From DATEMK01 sp035275625 (GTDB lineage Bacteria > Bacteroidota > Bacteroidia > AKYH767-A > OLB10), in contig DATEMK010000336.1 of the NCBI GenBank assembly GCA_035275625.1, positions 1 through 6,592 of the forward strand: 6,592 bases of DNA. The letters run 5' to 3'. A model generated the notes under the pieces. It ran no database searches and was not told the DNA's origin. It saw nothing but the letters and a program-made list of their open reading frames with translations. Positions 5,574 through 6,592 of this stretch are shown piece after piece (within the stretch, counting starts at the first letter, position 1; every line of letters starts with the position of its first letter). The position numbers and the translations under genes were made by a program.

Positions 5574-6592
5574 TTATTTAACAATCACTTTCACCGGAGC
5601 TTTTGGCTTGAGAGAATTAATCCCTGTTGTGATGATGGTATCGTTTGCGGATATCCCCTCCGTTATTTGAACTTTTGCATCTGTTCTCACCCCGGTTTTT
5701 ACCGGGACGGATTGGGCAAGACCATCCTTGCAGATAAACACCGTCTGACCTTTCAATACCGGGATCAAAGCTTGCGTGGGAATCATCAATGCATCAGTTG
5801 TTTCTTTTAAACGCAATTCTATTTTTGCAAATGAACCGGGCATTATTTTTTCATTTTGGTTATCGCAAATGGCGCGAATTTGAAGCGTCCGGGTGGTGAG
5901 ATCAATTTTTGGTTCAATGGCAAATACTTTTCCTGTGAATTGTTGTGATGTCGCTTCACTGCTGAAATTTACCTCATCGCCCTTTAATACCATCCCGGAA
6001 TATTTTTCAGGAATTGAAAAATCAACTTTAACCGGGTTGATATTTTGAACAGATGCAATTCGAGTGGAAGGTGATACGTAGCTTCCTTCGTTCACATACT
6101 TCAAACCAATTACTCCGTTGAAGGGTGAACGGATTTCAGTTTTATTGATTGCCGCCTTTATTATATCTCTGTCAGCTTTCATGGAACCAAGCTGGTTCAT
6201 AACAATGTCATATTCTTCCTGGCTGGTGGCACTTATCTTTAATAATTGATTCTGTCTTCCCTCCTGCCCTTCTGCAAGCTTTATTTGCAATTCAGTTTTT
6301 TTCAGCTGTGCCTGGAGGTCTTCATCGTTAATCTTAATAAGCAAATCGCCCTTTTTAACATGGCTTCCTTCGGTAAAATAAATTTTTATAATACGCCCGG
6401 ATGTTTCTGATACAAGATCTACTTCTTCAAAAGCAACAACAGTTCCGGAGGTGCGGACAATGTTGTCCAACTTTTCGGGCTTAACGACATAGCCGCTGAC
6501 AGTCATTATACTTTTTTCAGCGCCCGGAGGACCGGAGCTTTCCTGTGGTGAATCTTTGTTTTCTGATTTTAATTTGGGCACTATTATCAGGG
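5574..6592 (-). CDS. RND efflux periplasmic adaptor (HlyD/AcrA family), 5'-partial
   Basis: This is the membrane-fusion subunit that would link the RND pump to the TolC-like channel. The frame is open to the window edge. A GTG at 6579-6581 could start a 335-residue version, but upstream codons read LII before VPKLKSENK, so the N-terminal membrane anchor or signal probably lies beyond the window. Numbering from that GTG, the two lipoyl-like halves are at about 57-85 (SGRIIKIYFTEGSHVKKGDLL) and 148-180 (TEIRSPFNGVIG... YVNEGSYVSP). They are joined by a short helical hairpin (about 86-146). The beta-barrel follows at 183-258 (with MPGSFAKIEL at 247-256) and the membrane-proximal domain at 262-335 (IPTQALIPV, then the terminal VKVIVK). 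Domain order and length match RND-type adaptors rather than type I secretion adaptors, which have much longer hairpins. It is the first visible gene of the operon; a promoter or regulator would be outside the window. Confidence 0.92.
   Translation of the reverse strand, partial: LIIVPKLKSENKDSPQESSGPPGAEKSIMTVSGYVVKPEKLDNIVRTSGTVVAFEEVDLVSETSGRIIKIYFTEGSHVKKGDLLIKINDEDLQAQLKKTELQIKLAEGQEGRQNQLLKISATSQEEYDIVMNQLGSMKADRDIIKAAINKTEIRSPFNGVIGLKYVNEGSYVSPSTRIASVQNINPVKVDFSIPEKYSGMVLKGDEVNFSSEATSQQFTGKVFAIEPKIDLTTRTLQIRAICDNQNEKIMPGSFAKIELRLKETTDALMIPTQALIPVLKGQTVFICKDGLAQSVPVKTGVRTDAKVQITEGISANDTIITTGINSLKPKAPVKVIVK

Noticed and set aside
875..5670. Plus-strand open frames opposite the efflux genes (for example 2077-2304, 3102-3467, 4681-4959, 5377-5670)
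   Set aside because: They lie antisense to strongly conserved TolC, RND, S23 and adaptor coding sequence, are low in recognisable motifs, and are explained as shadow frames.

Overview
The window looks like a chromosomal piece from a member of the Bacteroidota, probably an uncultivated one. This rests on the AT-rich coding sequence, a lipid-transport-like 'FAQ' signal peptide end on the TolC homologue, A-rich leaders in place of clear Shine-Dalgarno sites, the Bacteroidota-like wording of the RND pump, and the kinds of interspersed repeats present. No rRNA or other phylogenetic marker is present, so the assignment is inference.

Layout. On the plus strand, the 3' end of an unrecognised gene (2-193) overlaps by ATGA a small P-loop NTPase of the THEP1/NTPase_1 type (190-648). 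This NTPase gene lies between two near-identical 17-bp direct repeats (175-191 and 654-670), and the first repeat supplies its start codon. A convergent intergenic strip (649-732) holds the second repeat and a strong 8-bp-stem palindrome (704-723). The rest of the window, on the minus strand and read from high to low coordinates, is a tripartite efflux operon. It runs periplasmic adaptor (5' end cut by the window edge, 6592-5574), small four-helix-bundle S23/IVP-like protein (5530-5174), RND inner-membrane pump (5108-2031), and TolC-like outer-membrane channel (2034-733, overlapping the pump by ATGA).

The efflux genes together would make one envelope-spanning machine. The RND trimer uses the proton gradient to take substrates from the periplasm or membrane, the adaptor bridges it to the channel, and the TolC-like protein opens through the outer membrane. 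The substrate cannot be read from the sequence, and no regulator gene is inside the window.

The most interesting feature is the S23-like gene wedged between adaptor and pump. It is bounded on both sides by arrays of a 7-bp unit (T/C)AGAAAG in inverted orientation. These include a perfect 23-bp inverted repeat (5122-5144 against 5549-5571). Removing the 450 bp bounded by these repeats would leave adaptor and pump about 15 bp apart, a normal operon spacing. The segment therefore reads like a compact inserted cassette carrying one four-helix-bundle gene, with no transposase visible.
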